From Actinobacteria bacterium OK074 (GTDB lineage: Bacteria; Actinomycetota; Actinomycetes; Streptomycetales; Streptomycetaceae), in assembly GCA_001298575.1 (NCBI GenBank), contig LJCV01000284.1, positions 1 through 50,637 on the forward strand: a DNA stretch of 50,637 nucleotides, in the 5' to 3' direction. The notes beneath the pieces are model-generated. The model was not told the origin of the DNA, did not search any database, and was given only the letters and a program-made list of their open reading frames with translations. Made by a program: the position numbers and the translations under genes. Every line of letters starts with the position of its first letter. The stretch's first letter is position 1. Below, piece by piece: positions 33,994-41,227 of the stretch.

Positions 33994-34069
33994 GTGACCT
34001 GCGGGCGGCGCCGTAACGCGCGGGCGGCCTCGTAACCCGTGGACGGCTCCATAACCCGCGGGCGGCTTC
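33994..34069. repeat. Four 19-bp tandem repeats
   Basis: Units start at 33994, 34013, 34032 and 34051 with consensus GTAACCCGCGGGCGGCYYC. They lie in the gap between the LacI stop and the terminator at 34082. Function unknown; iteron-like spacing of about two helical turns. Confidence 0.8.
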
Positions 34070-34081
34070 GCAAACGACAAA

Positions 34082-34107
34082 GGCAAGGAGGTTGTCGTCT
34101 CCTTGCC
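34082..34107 (+). terminator. Terminator hairpin after the LacI gene
   Basis: GGCAAGGAG (34082-34090) and CTCCTTGCC (34099-34107) form a perfect 9-bp stem with an 8-nt loop, just before the promoter region of the glycosyltransferase-helR operon. Confidence 0.75.
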
Positions 34108-34130
34108 ACTCTCAACGTATAGCGCACCGG

Positions 34131-34149
34131 GGGGCTTGCGGCAAGGCCC
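34131..34149. promoter_or_regulatory. Rifamycin-associated element (RAE)
   Basis: GGGGCTTGCGGCAAGGCCC at 34131-34149 is, as I recall it, identical to the 19-bp inverted-repeat RAE described upstream of rifamycin-inactivating genes in actinobacteria. It is flanked by additional G and C that lengthen the stem. A TATAGC (34118-34123) lies just before it as a candidate -10, so the element would sit at or just after the transcription start, about 75 bp before the glycosyltransferase GTG. Confidence 0.85.
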
Positions 34150-34221
34150 CCGTTGTGCCGCAGAATCACCGGCCGAGGCCGGAATCCGAGGCCGGGATCT
34201 GCGGAAACGGGGAGTCGCGCG

Positions 34222-35496
34222 GTGCGTGTTGTGTTGTCGACGTATGGGTCGCGCGGGGATGTCCAGCCGATGGCCGCGCTCGCGGTCCGGCTGCGGGAGC
34301 TGGGCGCGGAGGTGCGGGTGTGCGCGCCCGCGGACGAGGAGTTCGGGAAGCTGCTGGCCGGGGTCGGCGTGGAGCTGGTGCCGGTGGGCCCGTCGGCGCG
34401 GGCGCTGACGAAGGCGCCGCCCGCGCCGACGTCGATGCCCCGGCGCGCGGCCGAGGTGATCGCGAGCCAGTTCGACGTCGTCCTCGCGGCGGCCGAGGGC
34501 TGTGACGTACTGGTGGCCACCGGCATGATGCCGGCCGCGGCCGGTGCGCGGTCGGTGGCCGAGAAGCTCGGCATCCCGTCCGTGTCCGTCACCTTCCAGC
34601 AGCTCACCCTGCCGTCGCCGGAGCGCCCGCCGCTGGCGTACCGGGGGCGGCCGTTCCCGCCGGAGGTGACCGACAACCGGGCGCTGTGGGAGCTGGACGC
34701 GCGGAGCATCAACGCGCTGTTCGGCGAGGCGCTCAACACCAACCGGGCGGCGGCCGGGCTGCCCCCGGTGGCCGACGTCCGCGCCCACGTCGTCGGCGAC
34801 CGGCCGTGGCTGGCCACGGACCCGGTCCTGGACCCGATGGGGGAGCTGCCGGACCTCGACGTCGTACAGACCGGCGCCTGGCTCCTGCCCGACGAACGCC
34901 CGCTGCCGGACGGGCTGTTGGCGTTCCTGGACGACGGCGAACCCCCGGTCTACGTCGGCTTCGGCAGCATGCCCATGCGGGAGTCGGCGGACGTCGCCCG
35001 GGTCGCCGTCGAGGCGGTCCGCGCGCAGGGCCGCCGCGTGCTCGTCGGCCGCGGCTGGGCGGACCTGGACCTGATCGACGACCAGGGCGACTGCTTCGCC
35101 GTCGGAGAGGTCAACCAGCGGGCGCTGTTCGGGCGCGTCGCCGCCGTCGTACACCACGGGGGTGCCGGTACGACGACGACGGCAGCCCGGGCCGGGGCGC
35201 CCCAGGTGGTCGTGGCGCAGCTCGCGGACCAGCCATACTGGGCCGGCCGGGTCGCCGGGCTGGGCATCGGCGCGGCGCACGACGGTCCGACGCCGACCTT
35301 CGCGTCCCTGTCCGCCGCGCTCGGGACGGCCCTGGCGCCCGGGACCGGCGCGCGGGCGAAGGCCGTGGCCGGGACGGTCCGCGACGACGGGGCGGCGGTG
35401 GCGGCGCGGCTGCTGTTCGGTGCGGTCGGTCGGGCGGGCGGTCCGCTGGCCGGTCCAGCGGCGGGTCCTCCGGTAACCGGTCCAGTGGTCGGGTGA
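34222..35496 (+). CDS. rgt: GT1-family glycosyltransferase, probable rifamycin glycosyltransferase
   Basis: The 424-aa GT-B macrolide/glycopeptide-type glycosyltransferase starts VRVVLSTYGSRGDVQPMAALAVRL. It has a C-terminal nucleotide-sugar domain with PPVYVGFGSMP and the HHGGAGTTTTAARAGAPQVV donor-binding motif. Start GTG 34222 with GGGGAG seven bases upstream; this is where family members begin. The RAE about 75 bp upstream and helR downstream make a rifamycin-glucosylating Rgt the best reading; that enzyme inactivates rifamycins at the ansa bridge. Without the RAE one would only say GT1 acting on a lipophilic acceptor. Confidence 0.78.
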   Translation: MRVVLSTYGSRGDVQPMAALAVRLRELGAEVRVCAPADEEFGKLLAGVGVELVPVGPSARALTKAPPAPTSMPRRAAEVIASQFDVVLAAAEGCDVLVATGMMPAAAGARSVAEKLGIPSVSVTFQQLTLPSPERPPLAYRGRPFPPEVTDNRALWELDARSINALFGEALNTNRAAAGLPPVADVRAHVVGDRPWLATDPVLDPMGELPDLDVVQTGAWLLPDERPLPDGLLAFLDDGEPPVYVGFGSMPMRESADVARVAVEAVRAQGRRVLVGRGWADLDLIDDQGDCFAVGEVNQRALFGRVAAVVHHGGAGTTTTAARAGAPQVVVAQLADQPYWAGRVAGLGIGAAHDGPTPTFASLSAALGTALAPGTGARAKAVAGTVRDDGAAVAARLLFGAVGRAGGPLAGPAAGPPVTGPVVG

Positions 35497-35565
35497 GGCC
35501 GCCCGTGTCCGTGTCCGTGTGAAAGCAGAGCCCCGCCCCCTTTCCACCCCTTCGGAGCAAACGAC

Positions 35566-37800
35566 GTGAACCCCCTGACCACCAGCGCGTTCGACCTTCC
35601 CGAGCGTCTCGCCGCGAAGGCCGACCCGGCGCTGATCGCCCGTGACGAGCGGCACTTCGCGGCCGTCGCGCAGTGCCTCGAAGAGTCGATCGCCGACCTG
35701 ACCGACCGCCTCGAAGCCGAGCGCAGGGCACCCGGCGGCCTCGGCCGGGGCGCGATGGACCGGGACGCGGAGATCCACCGGCTGACCGCCCGCCTGCGTG
35801 CCCTGCGCCGCTTCGGGCTCGACCTCTGCCTCGGGCACATGGTCGGGGCGGAGGACCCCGAGAACCCCGAGCCGGTGTTCGTCGGACGGTTCGGCCTCAC
35901 CGACAGCACGGGCCGACGGCTGCTGCTCGACTGGCGCTCCCCGGCCGCCGAGCCGTTCTTCGGCGCCACCCACGCCAACCCGATGGGGCTGGCCGGCCGC
36001 CGCCGGTACCGCTGGACCCGCGGCCGGATCAGCGACTACTGGGACGAGGTCTTCGCCCCGGACGAGTTCGCCGGGCACCGCGCCGCGCTCGACGACCAGT
36101 CCGCCTTCATCGCCAGCCTCGGCACCAACCGGTCACCGCGGATGCGGGACGTGCTCGGCACCATCCAGGCCGACCAGGACGCCGTCATCCGCGCGAGTTC
36201 GCGCGGCGCCCTCGTCGTCGACGGCGGTCCGGGCACCGGCAAGACCGTCGTCGCGCTGCACCGCTCCGCCTACCTCCTCTACGCCGACCCGCGGCTCGGG
36301 CACCGCCGGGGCGGCGTGCTGTTCGTCGGTCCGCACCGGCCCTACCTGGACTACGTGGCCGACGTGCTGCCCAGCCTCGGCGAGGAGGGCGTGCAGACCT
36401 GCATCCTGCGGGACCTCGTCGCGGAGGGGGCCGCGGCGGCGCCCGAGCCGGACGCGCGCGTGGCCGCGCTGAAGTCGTCCGCGAAGCTGGTGCGGTCGAT
36501 CGAGCGGGCCGTCGCCTTCTACGAGGACCCGCCCGCCAAGGGGATGAAGGTCACCACCCACTGGAACGACATCCCGCTGACCGCCGAGGACTGGGCCGTC
36601 GCGTTCGAAGCGGCCGAACCCGGCACCCCGCACAACGACGCCCGTGAGCAGGTCTGGGAGGAACTGCTCACGATCCTGGTCGACAAGCACGACGGCGACG
36701 CCCCGGAAGCGCTGCTGCGCAGGTCGCTCCTTGGCAACCGGGAGCTGCGCACCGCCTTCAACCGCGCGTGGCCGCTGCTCGAAGCGACCGACCTCGTCGG
36801 CGACCTGTGGACGGTCCCCGCCTACCTGCGGATGTGCGCCCCCTGGCTCACCCCCGACGACGTGGCGCTGCTGCAACGCACGGACCCCCAGGCGTGGACC
36901 GTGTCCGACCTGCCCTTCCTCGACGCGGCCCGGCAGCGGCCCCCCGACCCGGAGGCGGCGCGGCGCGGGCGCCGGCACAAGGCGGCCGTCGCCGCCGAGC
37001 GCGAGCGCCGGGCCGCCGTCATCGACGGCCTGCTGCAGAACGTCGAGATCGACGAGAGCGAGGGCGCCCTCGGGATGCTGCACGGGCAGGACGTGCGGGA
37101 CGCCCTGGTCGACGAGAGCGCGGCCTCGCCCGGCGTCGAACCGGACCTGCTCGCGGGCCCGTTCGCCCATGTCGTCGTCGACGAGGCCCAGGAACTCACC
37201 GACGCGGAATGGCAGATGCTGCTGATCCGCTGCCCGTCCCGCAGCTTCACCATCGTCGGGGACCGCGCCCAGGCCCGGCACGGCTTCACGGAGTCGTGGC
37301 AGGAACGGCTCAAGCGGGTCGGGCTCGACCGGATCAGCCTGGCCTCGCTGAGCATCAACTACCGCACACCGGAAGAGATCATGACGGAGGCGGAGCCGGT
37401 CATCCGGGCGGTGCTTCCGGATGGCAACGTTCCCACCTCCATCCGCAGGGGTGGCGTGCCGGTTGTCCATGGTTCGGTCGCGGAGCTGTCCTCGGTGCTT
37501 GAGGCGTGGCTCGGGGAGCATGCGGAGGGGACGGCCTGCGTGATCGGAACTCCCGCGTTCCAGGCGACTTCTGGCGCTCTTGAGGCTCTTGAGGCTTTTG
37601 GGGATCTTGGGGATCTTGGGGCTTTTGGTGCGGCGGCCCGGGTTCGTTCGCTCACCCCGGAGCTGTCGAAGGGGCTTGAGTTCGACCTCGTCGTGCTCGT
37701 CGACCCGGAGACGTTCGGGGAGGGCGTCGAGGGGGCGGTCGACCGCTACGTGGCGATGACCCGGGCGACCCGGCAGCTGGTCGTCCTCACGTCGTCCTGA
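35566..37800 (+). CDS. helR: HelR, RNA-polymerase-associated helicase-like ATPase (rifamycin resistance)
   Basis: The 744-aa superfamily-1 (UvrD/HelD-like) motor has an N-terminal coiled-coil arm (about residues 25-90), Walker A GGPGTGKT at 220-227, Walker B-like VVVDEAQELT near 535, FTIVGDRAQARHGF, and C-terminal helicase motifs including YVAMTRATRQLVVL. HelR-type proteins bind core RNA polymerase, displace rifampicin and recycle stalled polymerase. Start GTG 35566 follows TTCGGAGC. It lies 69 bp behind the glycosyltransferase, with no RAE of its own, so both genes probably share the upstream RAE promoter. A run of Leu/Glu-Ala and Leu-Gly repeats (about 665-685) is low complexity. Confidence 0.85.
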   Translation: MNPLTTSAFDLPERLAAKADPALIARDERHFAAVAQCLEESIADLTDRLEAERRAPGGLGRGAMDRDAEIHRLTARLRALRRFGLDLCLGHMVGAEDPENPEPVFVGRFGLTDSTGRRLLLDWRSPAAEPFFGATHANPMGLAGRRRYRWTRGRISDYWDEVFAPDEFAGHRAALDDQSAFIASLGTNRSPRMRDVLGTIQADQDAVIRASSRGALVVDGGPGTGKTVVALHRSAYLLYADPRLGHRRGGVLFVGPHRPYLDYVADVLPSLGEEGVQTCILRDLVAEGAAAAPEPDARVAALKSSAKLVRSIERAVAFYEDPPAKGMKVTTHWNDIPLTAEDWAVAFEAAEPGTPHNDAREQVWEELLTILVDKHDGDAPEALLRRSLLGNRELRTAFNRAWPLLEATDLVGDLWTVPAYLRMCAPWLTPDDVALLQRTDPQAWTVSDLPFLDAARQRPPDPEAARRGRRHKAAVAAERERRAAVIDGLLQNVEIDESEGALGMLHGQDVRDALVDESAASPGVEPDLLAGPFAHVVVDEAQELTDAEWQMLLIRCPSRSFTIVGDRAQARHGFTESWQERLKRVGLDRISLASLSINYRTPEEIMTEAEPVIRAVLPDGNVPTSIRRGGVPVVHGSVAELSSVLEAWLGEHAEGTACVIGTPAFQATSGALEALEAFGDLGDLGAFGAAARVRSLTPELSKGLEFDLVVLVDPETFGEGVEGAVDRYVAMTRATRQLVVLTSS

Positions 37801-38118
37801 CGTCATCCTGACGTTGTCCCGACCATCTCTGCACGCCGAACAGGCGAACTCCCGCTGTGAATTCCCTGGGTTTTTCATGGGATTTACATCGGATTTTGAG
37901 GGGCCCGCACAGCTGCCCTTAATAACCCCAGGCCGGGGCGCCGGGACAACTCTCGCTTTCTGTGCCCTGGCTGTCGATATGAGTTTTTCCGAATTCGCCG
38001 GAACCACAAACCCGCTGGTCGCGTGGTTAGAGTCAAGCTCGCCGCAGGGGAGGAAAGGCCGCTCATAAAGCGGAGGCGGTGTGCTGTGAAAATACCTGGA
38101 AAACTCAAGGAGTACGTC
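37801..38118. other. Intergenic region between helR and the small secreted protein
   Basis: No gene is seen in these 318 bp. Short CCTGACGT repeats follow the helR stop. GGAAC at 38000-38004 followed 18-21 bp later by GTGGTT could be an extracytoplasmic-sigma-type promoter for the secreted-protein gene, but the match is weak. AAGGAG (38107-38112) is that gene's binding site. Confidence 0.4.
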
Positions 38119-38484
38119 ATGAACGCGCGAATTGCTGCTGTCTCCGTCGTTACCGCCGCGCTCGTCGCCGGTGGTGCCGGTGCCGCGATTGCCGCCCCCG
38201 CGAAGGCCGCCCCCAAGCCGTCGATCAGCATCAAGGCCAGCACCGCGAAGGCGAAGAAGGGCCAGATCGTCACCTTCACCGGCAAGGTCGTCGGTCTGAA
38301 GGACGGCAGCAAGGTCACCCTTCAGGTCAAGGACGGCGCCAAGTGGGTCTCGCTGCCGGCGGCCACCTCCGTGAAGAAGGGCACCTACAAGCTCTCCGAC
38401 AAGTTCAAGGAGGCCGGTGTCGAGGTTCTGCGCGTCAAGGACGGCAAGGCCGCGTCGAAGTCGGTCTCGGTCGCCGTACGCTAG
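38119..38484 (+). CDS. Small secreted Lys-rich protein, SH3b/Ig-like unknown
   Basis: The 121-aa protein has a Sec signal peptide (MNARIAAVSVVTAALVAGGAGA, cleavage near AIAAPA at about residue 27). The mature chain of about 90 residues alternates Lys and Val/Ser in beta-strand-like repeats (KKGQIVTFTGKVVGLKDG, SKVTLQVKDGAKWVSL), like a single bacterial Ig-like or polyligand domain. Start ATG 38119 with AAGGAG upstream. It is monocistronic, followed by a strong terminator. Such small basic secreted proteins are common in Streptomyces, and their role is unknown. Confidence 0.75.
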   Translation: MNARIAAVSVVTAALVAGGAGAAIAAPAKAAPKPSISIKASTAKAKKGQIVTFTGKVVGLKDGSKVTLQVKDGAKWVSLPAATSVKKGTYKLSDKFKEAGVEVLRVKDGKAASKSVSVAVR

Positions 38485-38575
38485 CCCGCTGACGCTTCGT
38501 CAACTGGCGTTGCCCTTGCGGCGCCTGGTGGCGTTCGGCGCCTCGTGAGTCAGGCCCCGTCCCGGTCGATAGTCG

Positions 38576-38606
38576 GGCCCCGTCCCGGTCGATCCGGGGC
38601 GGGGCC
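38576..38606 (+). terminator. Strong terminator after the secreted-protein gene
   Basis: A 13-bp stem (38576-38588 with 38594-38606, one G-T wobble) closes a 5-nt loop, TCGAT. Its left arm is a direct repeat of 38553-38570 (GGCCCCGTCCCGGTCGAT). Confidence 0.8.
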
Positions 38607-38879
38607 GCGGTCGTTGGGGGTTCGGTGAGGCTCGGCGCGGCCCGGCGAAAAAACTTCGTGGGGCCGTGCAACCGTTCCGGTACCTCGGGGGTCGTACATG
38701 GCATCAGGGCTTCTGGAGGGGGATCTGGGGGGATCTGCGGGGGTTCTGATGCAGAGGGGGGAAGCGAGGGGGCCCGGTCGACGGACGGGGCCCCCTCGAA
38801 TTGTTCCGGCTGTCCCGGCTGTTCCGGTGGCGCCGCTGCCCTTTTCCCATACGGGAGTTCATGCGGGACCGTTGCGCAC
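38607..38879. other. Gene-free region with nested inverted repeats
   Basis: No convincing gene is seen. GCATCAG (38701-38707) and CTGATGC (38746-38752) flank a G-rich stretch with GGATCTG repeats. A perfect 11-bp stem CGAGGGGGCCC/GGGCCCCCTCG (38765-38798) follows and looks like a terminator. Upstream is GTGCAACCGTTCCGG and an ATG at 38698 opening a frame of poor composition. A small transcript ending at 38798 is possible. Confidence 0.4.
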
Positions 38880-39084
38880 GCGGGCCCGCCCGGCCGAGGC
38901 GTCGCGTCGTCCGACTCCTTCGCCCGCATGCCCTGCAAGCCGGTCCGAGCGGCGCAGGGCCCGGCAGCGCAGCCCGCGCACCCGGCGCCGGGGCCCGACC
39001 GGCAGCCCCACGTCCGGCGGCCGGATCCGGGCCCGCCGGGACTTCCAGGAACGCGGCGAAGCCGGAGAGGTCCATGGCCTCCAT
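38880..39084 (-). pseudogene. Decayed XRE/MmyB-like regulator fragment
   Basis: From ATG 39084 one minus-strand frame reads MEAMDLSGFAAFL, a typical start of MmyB-type XRE regulators. The match then continues in another frame as KSRRARIRPPDVGLPVGPRR and RVRGLR, the usual helix-turn-helix approach (FLRSRRARIxPEDVGLP...RRVPGLR). After that similarity fades. A frameshift near 39040 and loss of the rest indicate a pseudogene. It is divergent from the flavin monooxygenase gene at 39336, the common place for such regulators. Confidence 0.5.
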
Positions 39085-39224
39085 CCTGGCGCGCGGTCCT
39101 GACCTCGGAGTCTTGACATCAGATCGACAGGTAAGGCCACGGAGTGGCGGTGAAGGGAAAATCGGTGCGCAGTGCGTCAATATGATCGGACGGGTTCGAA
39201 AGGCCCGCACCGCACCACAAAACG

Positions 39225-39320
39225 CACAGCACAGCACAACACGGCACTCAACACAGCACTCAGCACAGCACAGCGCGACGAGGCACCGCACTGCCCGGCA
39301 CAGCGCAGCGCCCCGCACCG
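39225..39320. repeat. CA/GCAC-rich low-complexity tract
   Basis: Imperfect units such as CAGCACAGCACA, CAACACGGCACTCAACACAG and CAGCACAGCACAGCGC run up to the monooxygenase ribosome binding site (GAAAGG). The 250-bp gap holds no other feature that I can support. Confidence 0.7.
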
Positions 39321-39335
39321 AAAGGTCCCGCCCGG

Positions 39336-40511
39336 ATGAAACTCGACATGTTCAGCGAGATCCAGGACCCGCGCCCGTGGCCGCAGGGTTCCGAGGGCCA
39401 CGAACACGCCCGCATCACGCAGACGTTGGAGCAGGCCCGGCTCGCCGACGAACTCGGCTACGGCTGCTGGTGGCAGGTCGAGCACCACGGCGCCGAGGAG
39501 TTCAGCCTCTCCTCCGCGCCCGAACTCCTGCTCGCCGCCCTGTCCCAGCAGACCCGGAACATCCGCCTGGGCCACGCCGCCGTCCTCGCCCCCACCGCGA
39601 TCAACCACCGCATCCGCATCGCCGAACGGGCCGCCTGGCTCGACCACTTGAGCAACGGCCGGGTCGAACTCGGCCTGACCCGCTCCACCGCGCCGGAGTG
39701 GCGGCTCTTCGGCGCCGACCCGGCGACCGTACGCGACGAGGTGGCCGAGACCTTCCGTACGGTGCCGCGGATGTGGACCGGCGACACCACGGTCACCGCC
39801 GGTGTCCCCGTGCTGCCCGCGCCCTACCAGCGGCCCCATCCCCCGCTGTGGCAGGCGGCGTCGACGCCCGCCTCGTTCGAGGAGGCCGGGCGGCGCGGTG
39901 TCGGCGTGCTCGGCACCACCCTGTGGGAGCCGCTGGAGCGGGTCGCCCGGCTGGTCGAGCTGTACCGGGCGGCGGCTGCCAACTGCACCGAACCCGTAGG
40001 GGAGTTCGTCAACAACCAGATCGCGTTCTTCACCTTCGTGCACTGTGCGGAGACCGACGAGCAGGCCATGCGCGACGGCGCCGCCGCCGCGGCGGCCTGG
40101 TACACGGCCCGCGCGCTCACCTTCTTCGAGGCCGCCGACGCGTTCGTCGAAAACCTGGGCCGCGAACAGCAGTTGATCGCCGCCCCGGACGGCGGCGGCC
40201 TGGCCGGCGACTTCATCCGCGCGGAGGCGGCGCAGGCGGCGACGGGTACGGGCCCGAACGCCGCCCAGGTCGCCATCGGCACCATCCTCCAGGGCGGCAC
40301 CGTCCCCGACGACGAACTCTTCGAGGCGCTCAACGCCCAGGACTCCCTGATCGTCGGCAGCCCCGAGACCTGCCGCAAGAAGCTCCGCGCCTACGCCGAC
40401 CTCGGCATCGACCGGCTCATGTGCTTCCACCAGATGGGCGGCGTGTCCCACGACAGCGTCCTGGAAAGCATCCGGCTGGTCGGGGACCTGATACCGGAGT
40501 TCGACGTCTGA
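39336..40511 (+). CDS. LLM-class flavin-dependent monooxygenase
   Basis: The 391-aa luciferase-like TIM-barrel enzyme has ARLADELGYGCWWQVEHHGAEEF in pieces (the EHH motif of alkanal-monooxygenase relatives), AALSQQTRNIRLGHAAVLAP, AAWLDHLSNGRVELGLTRS and a C-terminal VGSPETCRKKLRAYADLGIDRLMCFHQMG. It would use reduced FMN and oxygen on an unknown substrate. Start ATG 39336 with GAAAGG upstream. A strong terminator follows it, so it is probably not co-transcribed with the RiPP-like genes downstream, although it could still serve the same pathway. Confidence 0.85.
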   Translation: MKLDMFSEIQDPRPWPQGSEGHEHARITQTLEQARLADELGYGCWWQVEHHGAEEFSLSSAPELLLAALSQQTRNIRLGHAAVLAPTAINHRIRIAERAAWLDHLSNGRVELGLTRSTAPEWRLFGADPATVRDEVAETFRTVPRMWTGDTTVTAGVPVLPAPYQRPHPPLWQAASTPASFEEAGRRGVGVLGTTLWEPLERVARLVELYRAAAANCTEPVGEFVNNQIAFFTFVHCAETDEQAMRDGAAAAAAWYTARALTFFEAADAFVENLGREQQLIAAPDGGGLAGDFIRAEAAQAATGTGPNAAQVAIGTILQGGTVPDDELFEALNAQDSLIVGSPETCRKKLRAYADLGIDRLMCFHQMGGVSHDSVLESIRLVGDLIPEFDV

Positions 40512-40540
40512 AACCGGGGGAGTTGACGTTTGAATATGCG

Positions 40541-40579
40541 GAAGGGGCGCCCGAGCGGCGCCCCTTCCTTTTGTTTTGC
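40541..40579 (+). terminator. Rho-independent terminator with T-tract
   Basis: GGAAGGGGCGC (40541-40551) pairs perfectly with GCGCCCCTTCC (40559-40569), followed by TTTTGTTTTG. This is the most classical terminator in the window. The 124 bp up to the precursor gene contain its promoter. Confidence 0.92.
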
Positions 40580-40702
40580 GGTTCCCTGGCAGAAGCAAGA
40601 CGCTCCTCACACTCGTCTCTCATACGACAGGGGGCGAACTCCGGGTAACTTCATGGGTGTGGCTGGCCACCTCGTCCCGTCCCCCTCACGAGGAGGTAGG
40701 AA

Positions 40703-40861
40703 ATGACCCAGATCCTGTTCGCGGAGAAGCTGTTGGGCGACCTCGCGGCCCCGGAGATCACCCCGCTCGGTTCCCTGGACAACGCCGAGGGAACCGACGG
40801 CCTGCAACTCGACTCGGACCGTCCCAGCACGGTCCACGCCATCATCTACGCCAATATCTGA
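40703..40861 (+). CDS. Putative RiPP precursor peptide (52 aa)
   Basis: The 52-aa peptide begins MTQILFAEKLLGDLAAPEI (leader-like, amphipathic, with a LLGDL segment), then an acidic linker, and ends STVHAIIYANI, a hydrophobic, non-charged C-terminal core candidate. A very strong ribosome binding site (GAGGAGGTAGG) is placed ideally before ATG 40703, and a stable hairpin follows the stop, as expected for a peptide made in excess. The next three genes include a PqqD/RRE-like protein. It has no Cys, so a lanthipeptide or sactipeptide is unlikely; modification would involve backbone, Tyr, Asn or His. I do not recognise the family. Confidence 0.65.
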   Translation: MTQILFAEKLLGDLAAPEITPLGSLDNAEGTDGLQLDSDRPSTVHAIIYANI

Positions 40862-40886
40862 CCTGTTCCCGAGGGTTGGACGGTAC

Positions 40887-40918
40887 GGTCGGCGTCGGCT
40901 TTCCTCCCGACGCCGGCC
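40887..40918 (+). other. Stable hairpin between precursor gene and modification genes
   Basis: GGTCGGCGTCGG (40887-40898) pairs with CCGACGCCGGCC (40907-40918), 12 bp with one wobble, loop of 8, and no T-tract. Placed 26 bp after the precursor stop, it may act as a partial terminator or protect the short message, raising precursor levels above those of the enzymes. Confidence 0.6.
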
Positions 40919-40954
40919 GCACCGGTAGACACGACGTGCGAGAGTGAGGTCCCA

Positions 40955-41227
40955 GTGTCCAGGCGTATTTGGGTGGCCGAAGGCGTCGGAAGCGACGGCG
41001 ACGTATACGGCCGTGCCTTCCAACTACCGGACAGGAAAACGCCCCGCGGCCCCGGACCGCACGGCGGAACGGATATCGAAAGGCTGAAGATCCCGGTTCT
41101 CAAAGGGCATCTCGGCGACATTCCCTCCTGCCCCTGTCTCGCCGCGCTGGCGAGTGACGACCGCGGCCCGGACCCGGCCTTCGAGGCGGCCGGGCCGGCG
41201 CCCCGGGCGGAGGTGTCCCATGCCTGA
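40955..41227 (+). CDS. Unknown 90-aa protein of the RiPP-like cassette
   Basis: The 90-aa protein is of no family that I recognise. It starts from GTG 40955 (GAGG upstream). Visible features: an N-terminal GVGSDGDVYGRAFQLPDRK, a Gly/Pro-rich RGPGPHGG turn, then IERLKIPVLKGHLGDIPSCPCLAAL with a CPC motif, and an acidic, Ala/Pro-rich tail. Its 3' end overlaps the next gene by 8 bp, so it belongs to the cassette. It could be a small partner protein or a second substrate peptide; nothing in the sequence decides between these. Confidence 0.6.
   Translation: MSRRIWVAEGVGSDGDVYGRAFQLPDRKTPRGPGPHGGTDIERLKIPVLKGHLGDIPSCPCLAALASDDRGPDPAFEAAGPAPRAEVSHA

Noticed and set aside
34131..34149. Reading the RAE only as a transcription terminator
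   Set aside because: It matches the 19-bp RAE, sits before a glycosyltransferase-helR pair and follows a separate, better terminator at 34082-34107.
38704..39318. A 204-codon minus-strand frame beginning with a Cys/Val-rich stretch
   Set aside because: Its start is the CA-rich repeat read in reverse, and its middle is the decayed regulator in mixed frames; it does not look like one protein.
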